This document shows, one piece after another, positions 25,884 through 34,539 of a stretch of 64,000 bases of DNA (position 1 is its first letter; every line of letters begins with the position of its first letter). The stretch is from Phaeobacter sp. 22II1-1F12B (GTDB lineage: Bacteria; Pseudomonadota; Alphaproteobacteria; Rhodobacterales; Rhodobacteraceae). The translations under genes and the position numbers were made by a program. The notes beneath the pieces were generated by a model that had not been told where the DNA came from, searched no databases, and saw only the letters and a list, made by a program, of their open reading frames with translations. The stretch is taken from contig NZ_AQQP01000003.1 of assembly GCF_002210165.1 (NCBI RefSeq), positions 186,001 through 250,000 of the forward strand, read 5' to 3'.

Positions 25884-25913
25884 TCCGAACGCTTGAGAAA
25901 AGGACGCTAAATC

Positions 25914-26141
25914 ATGGCTACCAAACCATTTTTCCGCCGTCGCAAAGTTTGCCCCTTCTCGGGCGACAATGCTCCCGCGATTGACTACAAGGACACCCGT
26001 CTTCTGCAGCGCTACATTTCCGAGCGTGGCAAGATCGTGCCCAGCCGTATCACCGCCGTTTCGGCCAAGAAGCAACGCGAACTGGCCCGCGCCATCAAGC
26101 GCGCCCGCTTCCTCGCCCTGCTTCCCTACGCCGTGAAGTAA
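25914..26141 (+). CDS. rpsR: 30S ribosomal protein S18
   Basis: A 75-residue basic protein: [22 protein letters not shown] and the end [25 protein letters not shown] are typical of S18. It binds 16S rRNA as a heterodimer with S6. It lies 30 bases after rpsF and 10 before rplI. Confidence 0.98.
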   Translation: MATKPFFRRRKVCPFSGDNAPAIDYKDTRLLQRYISERGKIVPSRITAVSAKKQRELARAIKRARFLALLPYAVK

Positions 26142-26151
26142 GGAGAGAAAC

Positions 26152-26787
26152 ATGCAAGTTATCCTTCTGGAACGTGTGGCCAAGCTTGGCCAGATGGGCG
26201 ACGTCGTAGACGTTAAGCCCGGCTACGCACGCAACTACCTCCTGCTTCAGGGCAAGGCTCTGACCGCATCCAAGGCGAACATCGAAGCCTTTGAAGCTCA
26301 GAAAGCCCAGTACGAAGCGAACAACCTCGAGACCCGCAAGGAAGCCGAAGCTCTCGGCGACAAGCTGAACGGTCAGCAGTTCGTCGTGATTCGTCAGGCC
26401 TCCGATGGCGGCAACCTCTATGGCTCCGTCACCACCCGTGACGCCGCGGATACCGCGACCGAGGCCGGCTTCAAGATCGACCGCAAGCAGGTCATCATCC
26501 GCGCGCCGATCAAGGAACTGGGTCTGCACGAAGTCGAAGTGCACCTGCACCCCGAAGTCATGGTCACCATCGAGCTGAACGTCGCCCGTTCGCCCGAAGA
26601 GGCCGAGCTTCAGGCTTCCGGCAAGTCCATCCAGGAATTGGCCGCCGAGGAAGAAGCAGCAGCTGAATTCGAGATCCAGGAACTGTTCGACGATATCGGC
26701 AGCGCCGCCTCCGACGACGAAGATCTGGCAGAGACTGCCGGTGTCGCGGAAACGCCCGCCGAGGACGACGAGAACACCGCTTCCTGA
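26152..26787 (+). CDS. rplI: 50S ribosomal protein L9
   Basis: A 211-residue L9. The N-terminal domain [21 protein letters not shown] with PGYARNYLL binds 23S rRNA, a long connecting helix follows, and the C-terminal domain has [17 protein letters not shown]. After ~residue 150 there is an extra acidic tail of ~60 residues (rich in Glu, Asp and Ala), longer than in E. coli L9 (149 residues); similar tails occur in relatives. AGGAG precedes the start and an intrinsic terminator follows. Confidence 0.97.
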   Translation: MQVILLERVAKLGQMGDVVDVKPGYARNYLLLQGKALTASKANIEAFEAQKAQYEANNLETRKEAEALGDKLNGQQFVVIRQASDGGNLYGSVTTRDAADTATEAGFKIDRKQVIIRAPIKELGLHEVEVHLHPEVMVTIELNVARSPEEAELQASGKSIQELAAEEEAAAEFEIQELFDDIGSAASDDEDLAETAGVAETPAEDDENTAS

Positions 26788-26811
26788 TCGCGGAACCTGT
26801 CGTACTGAATT

Positions 26812-26839
26812 AAAGCCGCGCGGTTTCGCGCGGCTTTTT
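26812..26839 (+). terminator. Intrinsic terminator of rpsF-rpsR-rplI
   Basis: An 11-bp perfect stem AAAGCCGCGCG/CGCGCGGCTTT with a four-base loop and five T after it, 25 bases past the rplI stop. Confidence 0.95.
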
Positions 26840-26842
26840 CGT

Positions 26843-27158
26843 TTTGAAGCCTGCGCAAGACCGTGGCCGCTGTGATCTTTATGGCGCTTCCAGTCCCATC
26901 ACAGTTCGCCCCCAGCCAAACGCACCTAGAAACCACAAGTAAGATATTGATTACATTACCAGGTCTGGAAGGCCGAACCTGCCACTCGGTGCCCCCGAAC
27001 ACCCTGTGCCCGTTCAGCATCCCCGCATCGACAGAACCGGAAAAGTGATCCTTCTCAAGGCCATGCGGGCTTCGGCAAAGCACAGCCTATGGGATTTTTA
27101 ACGACTTGCCAGATAGGACCGGTTGGCTAAATTGCCCTCGCAACATTAGGATGGATAA
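26843..27158. other. Intergenic stretch without a recognised gene
   Basis: About 315 bases between the rplI terminator and the transglycosylase gene. I see no supported reading frame, RNA gene or repeat. The AT-rich bases at 26935-26965 may hold the promoter of the next gene. Confidence 0.4.
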
Positions 27159-27650
27159 ATGCAGGAATTTTCGCGTCGCCGTTTTCTGGGCCGGTCTGTC
27201 GCCCTTGCAGCACTGCCCCTCGTCTCTCCTCTCGCCGCGTGCAGCGGCACTGGCAACGATACGGTCACACGCGCAGGCCCGCCGCTTTATCCCAACGAAA
27301 CACCCGAGCTGCGCCGCCTGATCAACCAATACGCCGATCTTTACGAAATTCCGCGCCCCTTGGTGCACCGGCTTGCGATCCGCGAAAGCACGCACCGCCC
27401 TGAGGCGATCAACCGGCCCTATTACGGCTTGCTTCAGATCCTGCCCGCCACGGCCCGTTCGATGGGCTTCCGGGGCGAACCGATGGATCTGCTCGATGCG
27501 GAAACCAATCTCAAATACGCGGGCAAGTACCTGCGCGGTGCGTGGTTGCTGTCTGACGGCAGCTTTGACACAGCCGTTAAGCATTATTCGCGCGGCTATT
27601 ATTACGAAGCCAAGCGGCGCGGCATGCTGGAAGAAACCGGCGTCGGTTAA
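27159..27650 (+). CDS. Lytic transglycosylase, SLT family, Tat-type lipoprotein
   Basis: A 163-residue cell wall lytic enzyme. The N-terminus SRRRFLGRSVALAALPLVSPL is a twin-arginine signal, ending in the lipobox LAAC (Cys28), so the protein is probably exported folded and lipid-anchored. The SLT goose-lysozyme-like domain follows: RLAIRESTHRPEA with the catalytic glutamate in RES, YYGLLQILPATARSMGF and YAGKYLRGAW. It is short for the family (only one domain). It stands alone, convergent with aqpZ. Confidence 0.9.
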   Translation: MQEFSRRRFLGRSVALAALPLVSPLAACSGTGNDTVTRAGPPLYPNETPELRRLINQYADLYEIPRPLVHRLAIRESTHRPEAINRPYYGLLQILPATARSMGFRGEPMDLLDAETNLKYAGKYLRGAWLLSDGSFDTAVKHYSRGYYYEAKRRGMLEETGVG

Positions 27651-27667
27651 ACTCTGTTCAGGCAACC

Positions 27668-27686
27668 GGGCCGGCAGAACCGGCCC
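27668..27686. terminator. Hairpin between convergent transglycosylase and aqpZ genes
   Basis: Perfect stem GGGCCGG/CCGGCCC with a five-base loop. No clear T-run on either strand, so termination strength is uncertain. Confidence 0.5.
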
Positions 27687-27696
27687 GACAGGCGGC

Positions 27697-28401
27697 TCAG
27701 GCCGCCGCCTTGAGCCGCGCAGGCTCCATCACCGTCCAGATCGCCGCCCCAAGCGCGGCACCGGCCAGCGGGGCCACCCAGAACAGCCATAGCTGGTTCA
27801 GCGCCGCCGTTTCGGCAAAGAGCGCCACACCGGTCGAGCGTGCCGGATTCACCGACGTGTTGGTGACCGGGATCGAAATCAGGTGGATCAGCGTCAGCGC
27901 AAGACCGATGGCCACCCCGGCGAAACCGACCGGCGCATTCCCCGAGGTCGCCCCAAGGATCACCAGCACAAAGAATGCGGTCAGCACAACCTCAGTGATG
28001 AGAGCGGCGCTCATCGAATAGCCCATGGGCGACAGTTCACCATAGCCATTGGTGGCAAAGCCGCCCGTCCCCGTGAACCCGGCCGCGCCAGAGGCGATGA
28101 GGAACAGTACAAAGGCTGCAACGACCGAGCCGACCACCTGCGCGCCCCAGTAAGGCAGCACCTGCCCCATCGGATGACGCCCCGCCAGCGCAAGCCCAAG
28201 CGTGACCGCCGGATTGAAATGTGCGCCCGAGATATGACCGAGCGCAAAGACCATCGTCAGCACGGTCAGACCAAAGGCCAGCGCCACGCCAAGCCATGTA
28301 ATCCCGACATCTGGCACACCCGCGGCCAGTACCGCGCTGCCGCAGCCCCCGAGGACCAGCCAGAAGGTCCCGAAAAATTCCGCCATAAGTTTATTCTTCA
28401 T
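27697..28401 (-). CDS. aqpZ: Aquaporin Z
   Basis: A 234-residue water channel with six membrane helices and two half-helices carrying the NPA motifs: [14 protein letters not shown] and [14 protein letters not shown]. The arginine following the second NPA, part of the selectivity filter, is present, and the narrow-filter residues fit a water-specific AqpZ rather than a glycerol facilitator. Start [21 protein letters not shown] is typical. Monocistronic by layout. Confidence 0.95.
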   Translation of the reverse strand: MKNKLMAEFFGTFWLVLGGCGSAVLAAGVPDVGITWLGVALAFGLTVLTMVFALGHISGAHFNPAVTLGLALAGRHPMGQVLPYWGAQVVGSVVAAFVLFLIASGAAGFTGTGGFATNGYGELSPMGYSMSAALITEVVLTAFFVLVILGATSGNAPVGFAGVAIGLALTLIHLISIPVTNTSVNPARSTGVALFAETAALNQLWLFWVAPLAGAALGAAIWTVMEPARLKAAA

Positions 28402-28556
28402 CTGAAAGCACCCCTATTGAAATATCGCCAAGGGTAACTCAACCTAAGGTAGATTTCTACAAATTATTCAGAGCAGTACAGGAAATCTTCGGCGATTTTC
28501 TGAATCGACCGTACACTTCGCTTTGATTGTCGGGTTCGGGGTACAGGCGCAAAGGA

Positions 28557-28583
28557 AAAGGGCCGCCCGGATGGGCAGCCCTT
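28557..28583 (-). terminator. Intrinsic terminator of tig
   Basis: AAAGGGC/GCCCTTT outer stem with an inner TGCCC/GGGCG pairing; TTTTCC follows on the minus strand, 25 bases after the tig stop. Confidence 0.75.
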
Positions 28584-28607
28584 TGAAAGTCGTAAAAAGC
28601 GCAGGGC

Positions 28608-29933
28608 TTATTCTTCTTCAAGCGCCTCGACAGCTTTCTGAAGCTCGTCCTTGTCGATCTCTTTCTCGCTGACCTCAGCCAGTTCGAAGACGTAATCGAC
28701 AACCTTGTCTTCGAAGATCGGCGCGCGCAGCTGCTGCTGCATCTGCGGGTTTTGCTGAACGAATTCAAAGAACTGGCGCTCCTGACCCGGGTACTGACGG
28801 GCCTGGTTCATAACCGCCTGGCTCATCTCGGCATCGGTCACTTCGACTTCGGCTTTCTGACCCAGCTCGGCCAGCAGCAGGCCCAGACGGACGCGGCGCT
28901 CGGCCAATTTCTTGTGCTCGTCGGTGGTCTCGATCTCGGGGTGATCGTGGCCCTGAACGTCGGGGTTTTCCTCGTGCCACAGCTGGTGCGCGATCTGACC
29001 GGCTTCGGCATCGACGAGGCTCGGCGGCAGGTCAAAGCTGACCAGCCCGTCAAGTTCGTCGAGCAGCGCACGCTTTTGAACCGCGCGGGCGGCACCGGCA
29101 TACTCGGCTTCCAGACGCTCGGCGATCTGGGTCTTGAGCGCGGCGAGATCTTCGGCGCCGAATTTCTTAGCCAAATCGTCGTTGATTTCAGCAGCTTTCG
29201 CGGCTTTGACTTCCTTGACGGTGCAGTCGAACACGGCCTCTTTACCAGCCAGATGCTCGGCCTGGTATTCCTCGGGGAAGGTCACGGTGACGGCTTTTTC
29301 CTCACCGGCTTTTACGCCGACCAGTTGCTCTTCGAAGCCGGGGATGAAGCTGCCCGAACCCAGAACCAGCGGGTAATCTTCGGCGCTGCCGCCTTCGAAT
29401 GCTTCGCCGTCGACCTTGCCGACAAAATCGAACACGACCTGATCGCCATCTTCGGCCGCGCCGTCTTTGGCTTCAAAGTCCTGTGCGTTTTTCGCAAGGT
29501 TCTCAAGGGCTTCGTCGATGTCTTCGTCCTTGGCCTTGACCACCAGCTTTTCCAGCTTGACCGATTTCAGATCGAGCTCGGGGATTTCGGGCAGGGCTTC
29601 GTAGGACATTTCGACCTGCACGTCGTCACCTTCTTTCCAGTCCTCGTTGGTCATCTTGACCTCGGGCTGCATGGCGGGACGGTCGCCGCTGTCTTCAAAG
29701 TGCTTGTTCATCGCACCGTCGATGGTTTCCTGCATCGCTTCGCCCAGCAGACGCTGGCCGAACTGCTTCTTCAGCAGCGGCATCGGCACCTTGCCCTTGC
29801 GAAAGCCCTTCATCTCGACTTCGGGCTGGGCTTCGGCCAGCTTTTCGTTGACCTTGTCGTCAAGCTCGCTCGCACTGACGGTGATCGCGTAGCCGCGTTT
29901 CAGACCTTCGTTCAGGGTCTCGGTGACTTGCAT
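28608..29933 (-). CDS. tig: Trigger factor
   Basis: A 441-residue ribosome-bound chaperone and peptidyl-prolyl isomerase. The N-terminal ribosome-binding part contains [17 protein letters not shown] (signature loop GFRxGKxP), the middle FKBP domain has [21 protein letters not shown], and the long helical C-terminal arms follow. The start at 29933 has GAGG six bases upstream; an ATG six bases earlier directly abuts that site and is less likely. The upstream intergenic region contains the 11-bp array at 30081-30129. Confidence 0.96.
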   Translation of the reverse strand: MQVTETLNEGLKRGYAITVSASELDDKVNEKLAEAQPEVEMKGFRKGKVPMPLLKKQFGQRLLGEAMQETIDGAMNKHFEDSGDRPAMQPEVKMTNEDWKEGDDVQVEMSYEALPEIPELDLKSVKLEKLVVKAKDEDIDEALENLAKNAQDFEAKDGAAEDGDQVVFDFVGKVDGEAFEGGSAEDYPLVLGSGSFIPGFEEQLVGVKAGEEKAVTVTFPEEYQAEHLAGKEAVFDCTVKEVKAAKAAEINDDLAKKFGAEDLAALKTQIAERLEAEYAGAARAVQKRALLDELDGLVSFDLPPSLVDAEAGQIAHQLWHEENPDVQGHDHPEIETTDEHKKLAERRVRLGLLLAELGQKAEVEVTDAEMSQAVMNQARQYPGQERQFFEFVQQNPQMQQQLRAPIFEDKVVDYVFELAEVSEKEIDKDELQKAVEALEEE

Positions 29934-30080
29934 GTGCATCCTCGCATATACTGACAGGCCGCCAAGGGGCAGCCTGATGAAATTTGCGTCTTACTAGTGG
30001 GAGCAAAGGGGAGGATCAACCCGGAATCGCCTGCCGCGATGCGGCGAATGGGCAGAGGGCTGCCAAGGGCGAAAAGGGCT

Positions 30081-30129
30081 GTGCACAAGCCGTACAGCAT
30101 CTGTACACCCCCTGTACATCAGCCGTGCA
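30081..30129. repeat. 11-bp phased pentamer array A (five units)
   Basis: The pentamer GTRCA begins at 30081 (GTGCA), 30092, 30103 and 30114 (GTACA each) and 30125 (GTGCA), that is five times at exactly 11-bp steps, one per DNA turn. The six bases between units vary but often end in CC or CT. It lies between the sitD stop (30133) and the tig start (29933). A second array with the same step occurs at 58399-58458. No known element is recognised. Confidence 0.8.
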
Positions 30130-30132
30130 GCA

Positions 30133-30996
30133 TTATGGTTTCGGCGGGACGGCTCTGCCCTGCGTAATCCGGCGCGAGGTGGCGCGGGCAAGGATCAGGC
30201 GGCGCAGGAAAGCGAGCACGAAGATGCCCGTCAGGATCAGCACGATGGTCGCCGCCGGCGCGCTGTCGAGGTAGAAGCTGGCATAGGTACCGGCCAGCAT
30301 TGAAAACAGGCAGACGATCAGCGACACGACCATCATCGCGCCAAAGCTGCGCACCAACAAAAAGGCCACCGCCCCCGGTGTCACCAGCAGCGCCACCGCA
30401 AGGATCAGCCCTACGGAGCTAAGCGTCGCGACGATGGTGAGAGACAGCGCGCAGAGCAGACCGTAGTGCAGCCAGTTTACCCGCAGCCCCGAGGCCTGCG
30501 CCTGTGCCGGGTCAAAGGCATGGAGCAGCAGGTCTTTCCATTTCAGCACCAGCAGCGCAGAGACCGCCAACGCGATGAGACCGGATGTCCAGAGATCCTG
30601 CGGACCGACGCCCAGCATATTGCCGAACAACACATGGTCGAGATGCTCGTTGGTCTGGATCGAGGTGTAGAGGATAATGCCAAGGCCGAACATGCCGGAA
30701 AACACCACGCCCATCACCGTGTCCTGTTTGACCCGGCTGTTATAGGAGAGATAGCCCGTCGCCAGCGCGCAGGACATACCCGCGACAAAGGCCCCGACGA
30801 TCAGCGGCAGGCCCAGCATCCAGGCCAGCACCACACCGGGCAGCGTCGCATGGCTGACCGCGTCGCCCATCAGTGCCCAGCCCTTGAGCACAAGGAAACA
30901 GGACAAGAGCGCGGTCGGCGGCGCCACCAGCAGCGCGATCCAGAAGGCGTTCTGCATGAAGGGAAACTGGAAAGGGAACAGCAGGCTTTCGATCAC
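30133..30996 (-). CDS. sitD: Manganese/iron ABC transporter permease
   Basis: A 287-residue ABC-3 family permease with about eight membrane helices. FQNAFWIALLVAPPTALLSCFLVLKG-type start, GDAVSHATLPGVVLAWMLG (conserved GDAxSHAxLPG loop that contacts the ATPase) and LLVTPGAVAFLLVRSF are diagnostic. It pairs with SitC as the two channel subunits. It starts in an ATGA overlap with sitC and is last in the operon; the array at 30081-30129 follows directly. Confidence 0.93.
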   Translation of the reverse strand: MIESLLFPFQFPFMQNAFWIALLVAPPTALLSCFLVLKGWALMGDAVSHATLPGVVLAWMLGLPLIVGAFVAGMSCALATGYLSYNSRVKQDTVMGVVFSGMFGLGIILYTSIQTNEHLDHVLFGNMLGVGPQDLWTSGLIALAVSALLVLKWKDLLLHAFDPAQAQASGLRVNWLHYGLLCALSLTIVATLSSVGLILAVALLVTPGAVAFLLVRSFGAMMVVSLIVCLFSMLAGTYASFYLDSAPAATIVLILTGIFVLAFLRRLILARATSRRITQGRAVPPKP

Positions 30997-31877
30997 GGGC
31001 GCAGCTCCCGTCTTTCGAGCCGCGTCTGTTCCAGCGCGGCGCTCGCCTTGCGCCGGGCGGCCAGAACCCCGTGTTTCGGGGCGAACACAAAGGCCACGAG
31101 GAAGAGCAGCGTTTGCAGGCAGACGATCACGCCGCCAGTTGCTCCGTCGAGGAAATAGCTGAGGTATGCGCCGAAGAAACTGGTCAGCGTGCCGATCAGG
31201 ACCGAGACCGCGATCAGGCGCGGGAAACGGTCGCAGAGCAGGTAGGCCGTCGCCCCCGGCGTCACCACCATCGCGATGACAAGAAAGGCACCGACCGTCA
31301 CCATCGCTGCGACGATGGCGGCAGAGAGCAGCATGAAAAAGACAACGCGCAGCAGGTCGGGGCGCAGACCAATGGTGCGGGCGTGGTTTTCATCGAAGAA
31401 CACGACCATCAGGTCTTTCCACTTGGCCAGCAACACCACAAGGCAGACCACACCGATAATCGCAAGTTGCAGCGTATCGCCGGGCGTGATGGCAAGAATA
31501 TTGCCCATGATGATGGTCTGGATGCTGACCGACATGGGCGCGAGCGAGACCATGAACAGGCCCAACCCGAAGAAAGAGGTAAAGATGATGCCGATGATCA
31601 CGTCGATCTTGAGCCCGGAGCGCCCGGAGAGAAACAGCATCGCTCCGGCGGCCAGCCCGCCCGAGATGAACGCGCCAAGCGCAAAGGGCAGACCAAGGAT
31701 ATAGGCCCCGGCCACCCCCGGCACGACGGAATGGGAAAGCGCATCGCCGATCAGCGACCAGCCTTTCAGCATCAGGTAGGCCGAGAGAAAGGCGCAGACA
31801 CCGCCCACCAGCGCCGAGACCCACATGGCGTTGAACATATAGCCATAGCTGAAGGGTTCGAGCAGGAAAGCGATCAT
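30993..31877 (-). CDS. sitC: Manganese/iron ABC transporter permease
   Basis: A 294-residue ABC-3 permease, paralogous to the next gene. [19 protein letters not shown] is the coupling loop, and [14 protein letters not shown] recurs in place of the sister's VTPGAVAFLL. About eight or nine membrane helices are visible, followed by a charged tail ([17 protein letters not shown]). It overlaps sitB and sitD by four bases at each end, so the three are translationally coupled. Confidence 0.93.
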   Translation of the reverse strand: MIAFLLEPFSYGYMFNAMWVSALVGGVCAFLSAYLMLKGWSLIGDALSHSVVPGVAGAYILGLPFALGAFISGGLAAGAMLFLSGRSGLKIDVIIGIIFTSFFGLGLFMVSLAPMSVSIQTIIMGNILAITPGDTLQLAIIGVVCLVVLLAKWKDLMVVFFDENHARTIGLRPDLLRVVFFMLLSAAIVAAMVTVGAFLVIAMVVTPGATAYLLCDRFPRLIAVSVLIGTLTSFFGAYLSYFLDGATGGVIVCLQTLLFLVAFVFAPKHGVLAARRKASAALEQTRLERRELRP

Positions 31878-32800
31878 TCGGTGCTTTCCTTGGGACCATC
31901 CTTGGAGACAGTCTTTTTGCCGTTCTTCGATCTGCGCTGGCTGTATTGCACAAAGGGGCGTTCGTCGTCGGTGATGATCCGAAGCTCGCGCGGGTCGTCA
32001 TCGTCGTGGAGCGCGTCGCCACCAAGTGTAAAGTGGCGCAGCACGCCGCCAAACGCCTTTTCGAGGTTGTCCCGGGTAAATATGTCCTCGGTCTCGCCAT
32101 AGGCCAGCACCGTGCCCTTGACCAGAACCGTGCGGTCGCAGAATTCGGGCACCGAGCCGAGGTTGTGGGTGGACACGAGCATCACCCGGCCCTCATCGCG
32201 AAGTTCGCGTAGCAGGGCCACGATCTGGTCCTCGGTCTTCACATCGACCCCGGTAAAGGGTTCGTCGAGCAGGATCACCTGCCCTTCCTGCGCCAGCGAA
32301 CGCGCAAGAAAGACACGTTTGCGTTGGCCGCCGGAAAGTTCTCCGATCTGGCGATGGCGATAGTCGAGCATATTGACGCGCCGCAAAGCCTGTTCGACCG
32401 CGTCGCGGTCGGCCTGACGCGGGCGGCGCAGAAAGCCCATATGGCCATAGCGCCCCATCATCACCACGTCTTCGACCAGCACCGGAAAGGACCAGTCGAC
32501 CTCTTCGGATTGCGGCACATAGGCGACGAGATTTTCGCGCAACGCCTGCTTGACCGTTTTACCGAGCAGGGTGATTTCGCCCCGTGCCGCCGGGACAAAA
32601 CCCATGATCGCTTTGAACAACGTTGACTTGCCCGCCCCGTTCACCCCGACCAGCGCGGTGATGGTACCGCGCGGGATTTCGAAACTGGCATCATGCAGTG
32701 CCGTATGGCCGTTGCGATAGGTCACGGTGACATCGCGCACGGTGATGCCGTCCATCGTGCCCAAAGCGGGCTGCGTGGTGTCGGCGGGCTGGTCGAGCAT
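31874..32800 (-). CDS. sitB: Manganese/iron ABC transporter ATP-binding protein
   Basis: A 308-residue cytoplasmic ATPase. Walker A is GVNGAGKST, the ABC signature is [20 protein letters not shown], Walker B is [13 protein letters not shown], and the switch histidine is in [10 protein letters not shown]. The C-terminal ~60 residues extend beyond the ATPase core ([18 protein letters not shown]). It powers import through SitC/SitD. Confidence 0.95.
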   Translation of the reverse strand: MLDQPADTTQPALGTMDGITVRDVTVTYRNGHTALHDASFEIPRGTITALVGVNGAGKSTLFKAIMGFVPAARGEITLLGKTVKQALRENLVAYVPQSEEVDWSFPVLVEDVVMMGRYGHMGFLRRPRQADRDAVEQALRRVNMLDYRHRQIGELSGGQRKRVFLARSLAQEGQVILLDEPFTGVDVKTEDQIVALLRELRDEGRVMLVSTHNLGSVPEFCDRTVLVKGTVLAYGETEDIFTRDNLEKAFGGVLRHFTLGGDALHDDDDPRELRIITDDERPFVQYSQRRSKNGKKTVSKDGPKESTE

Positions 32801-32849
32801 TGGGGGTCCTTACCGGGTCAAACCCTGTTGGTGTCAGGAAAACATTAGC

Positions 32850-33752
32850 TCAGTTCGCGGCAGGTGCCAGCGCATTCGCGATGGTTTCCGCGTCGATCCG
32901 CAGAAGATCGAGATAGGTGGGCACCGGACCGTCTGCCGCGCTTAAACTGTCGACATATAACATGCCGCCATAGCTCGCGCCGGTTTCCCGCGCCACCTGC
33001 TTGGCAGGCGACTGGTTCACGGTGCTTTCGCAGAAGACCGCCGGAATATCATTGTCGCGCACGGTATCGATGACACGGCGCACCTGTTGCGGCGTGCCGG
33101 TCTGGTCGGCGTTGATCGGCCAGAGATAGGCCTCTTTCAGGTCGAAATCGCGGGTCAGGTAGCTGAACGCGCCTTCGCAGGTGACCAGCCAGCGGCGGTT
33201 TTCCGGCAGCGCCTTGATCCGGTCGCGCAGCGGGCCGACGGTATCAGTGATCTGCTGCTTGTAGGTTTCGGCGTTGGCGGCATAGGTTTCGGCATTGTCC
33301 GGGTCATGTTCGGTCAGGGCGTCGCGGATGTTGTCGACATAGACCATCGCGTTATCGACACCCATCCAGCCGTGCGGATTGGGCAGACCTTCGTAGTCAC
33401 CCTCGGCAATAGAAACCGGATCAACCCCGTCAGAGAGCACCGCCGAGGGCATGTCGCCAAGATTGGCGATGAACTGTTCGAACCAGCGTTCGAGGTTCAT
33501 GCCGTTCCAGAGGATCAGGTCCGCCCCGCTTGCGCGCACGATATCCTGCGGCGTCGGCTGGTAGCCGTGGATTTCCGCCCCCGGCTTGGTGATGGAAACG
33601 ACCTCGGCCGCGTCGCCCGCCACGTTCTGCACCATGTCCGCGAGAATGGTGAAGGTGGTGACGACCTTGAACTGATCGGCCTGTGCGCCCGTCGCAAGGG
33701 CCAGCGTCGTTGCCGCGCCAAGGGCCAGTCGTTTCAATATGTGCTGTGCCAT
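32850..33752 (-). CDS. sitA: Manganese/iron ABC transporter substrate-binding protein
   Basis: A 300-residue periplasmic cluster A-I binding protein with a cleavable signal (LALGAATTLALATGAQA). The four metal ligands expected for Mn/Zn/Fe binding proteins are visible: His in AEIHGYQPTPQD, His in LPNPHGWMG, Glu in VTCEGAFSYL and Asp in MLYVDSLS; His-His-Glu-Asp suits Mn(II)/Fe(II) rather than Zn. There is no His-rich loop, which further argues against a zinc (ZnuA) role. It is the first gene of sitABCD; two Mur-like palindromes lie 42-89 bases upstream. Confidence 0.94.
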   Translation of the reverse strand: MAQHILKRLALGAATTLALATGAQADQFKVVTTFTILADMVQNVAGDAAEVVSITKPGAEIHGYQPTPQDIVRASGADLILWNGMNLERWFEQFIANLGDMPSAVLSDGVDPVSIAEGDYEGLPNPHGWMGVDNAMVYVDNIRDALTEHDPDNAETYAANAETYKQQITDTVGPLRDRIKALPENRRWLVTCEGAFSYLTRDFDLKEAYLWPINADQTGTPQQVRRVIDTVRDNDIPAVFCESTVNQSPAKQVARETGASYGGMLYVDSLSAADGPVPTYLDLLRIDAETIANALAPAAN

Positions 33753-33793
33753 GAAAGGCTCCGCTGAGTTTTAAGGGCTTGCCATTACGTAAA

Positions 33794-33808
33794 TGCGACG
33801 CAGTCGCA
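33794..33808. promoter_or_regulatory. Mur-like palindrome 1 upstream of sitA
   Basis: TGCGACGCAGTCGCA is a TGCGA-N5-TCGCA palindrome 42-56 bases upstream of the sitA start. Known Mur (manganese-sensing Fur family) boxes of alphaproteobacteria have the form TGCAA-N5-TTGCA with A/G variation, so this is a probable operator. Confidence 0.6.
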
Positions 33809-33826
33809 GAAGTCAAGTAATGCAAA

Positions 33827-33841
33827 TGCGAGTTATTCGCA
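33827..33841. promoter_or_regulatory. Mur-like palindrome 2 upstream of sitA
   Basis: TGCGAGTTATTCGCA has the same arms and lies exactly 33 bp (about three turns) from palindrome 1. It is overlapped by a wider repeat TGCAAAT (33821-33827) / ATTTGCA (33848-33854). Confidence 0.65.
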
Positions 33842-33912
33842 ATAATGATTTGCAACGATCCCACCCAGGTCAATGCATCTCTCTTGTGGGTTTTTCAGGC
33901 GTCGAGGGAAAA

Positions 33913-33938
33913 GCGTGCCGAGGACCACCCCGGCACGC
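33913..33938 (-). terminator. Intrinsic terminator of the copper operon
   Basis: GCGTGCCG/CGGCACGC stem with a ten-base loop, TTTT after it on the minus strand, located right after the SCO stop. Confidence 0.75.
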
Positions 33939-33943
33939 GGGCT

Positions 33944-34537
33944 TCACCCCTGCGTCAGGTGGCGCAGCTTGGAGAGGACGCGGTCGGGGTCTTCCTGATA
34001 ACCGACGGGCTCATAGAACCGGCCGTTTTCGTCAAAAAGCAGAACACTGGCGGAATGGTCCATCGTATAGCCGCCACCTTCGAGCGGCACCTTTGACGCG
34101 TAGATACGGAAGGCCCGGATCGCCTTGTCGATCTCCTCCCGTGGGCCGGACACGCCCTGCACGCCTGGCACCCACGACACGTAGTCGCGCAACGCGTCGA
34201 CATTGTCACGCTCGGGATCGACGGTGATGAAGAAGACGCGCAGGGGGCTGCCTTCCTCTCCCAGTTCTTCTTGCCATGTGAGGATATCGCCGAGCGTTGT
34301 CGGGCAGACATCGGGGCAATGGGTAAAGCCGAAGAAGATGGCCGAAGGCGCGCCTTTGAGGCTGTCTTCGGTAAAGGTATCGCCATCGGTCGTGGTCAGG
34401 GTGTAATCCCCCTGCCCCAACATGTCGCCGACGGTTTGCGTCATGCGCGGTTCCAAGACGCGTACCCAGAGGAACGCGCCGAGGGCGACGATCGCCGCCC
34501 CCCAGAGCAGAACGATGAAAAGGTGTTTACGGGCCAT
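33944..34537 (-). CDS. SCO1/SenC-type copper chaperone
   Basis: A 197-residue thioredoxin-fold protein anchored by an N-terminal helix (FIVLLWGAAIVALGAFLWV). The copper ligands are complete: Cys pair in FTHCPDVCPTTL and His in YTMDHSASVLLFD. SCO proteins deliver copper to, or reduce cysteines of, the CuA site of cytochrome c oxidase, in the periplasm. It begins three bases after the YcnI-PCuAC gene ends, so the two copper proteins are cotranscribed and probably act in sequence. Confidence 0.94.
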   Translation of the reverse strand: MARKHLFIVLLWGAAIVALGAFLWVRVLEPRMTQTVGDMLGQGDYTLTTTDGDTFTEDSLKGAPSAIFFGFTHCPDVCPTTLGDILTWQEELGEEGSPLRVFFITVDPERDNVDALRDYVSWVPGVQGVSGPREEIDKAIRAFRIYASKVPLEGGGYTMDHSASVLLFDENGRFYEPVGYQEDPDRVLSKLRHLTQG

Positions 34538-34539
34538 GA

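Noticed and set aside
26610-27083. Minus-strand frame after rplI
   Set aside because: Overlaps the rplI 3' end and its terminator; no family pattern.
28511-28545. Two GTACA motifs downstream of tig as a third array
   Set aside because: They are 30 bp apart, not a multiple of 11, and have no intermediate units.
28752-29954. 400-codon open frame opposite tig
   Set aside because: Shadow of tig; composition is low-complexity (Phe/Leu/Gly/Val-rich) with no family pattern.
30081-30129. CRISPR array
   Set aside because: Units of five bases at 11-bp steps are far too short for CRISPR repeats and spacers, and no cas genes are near.
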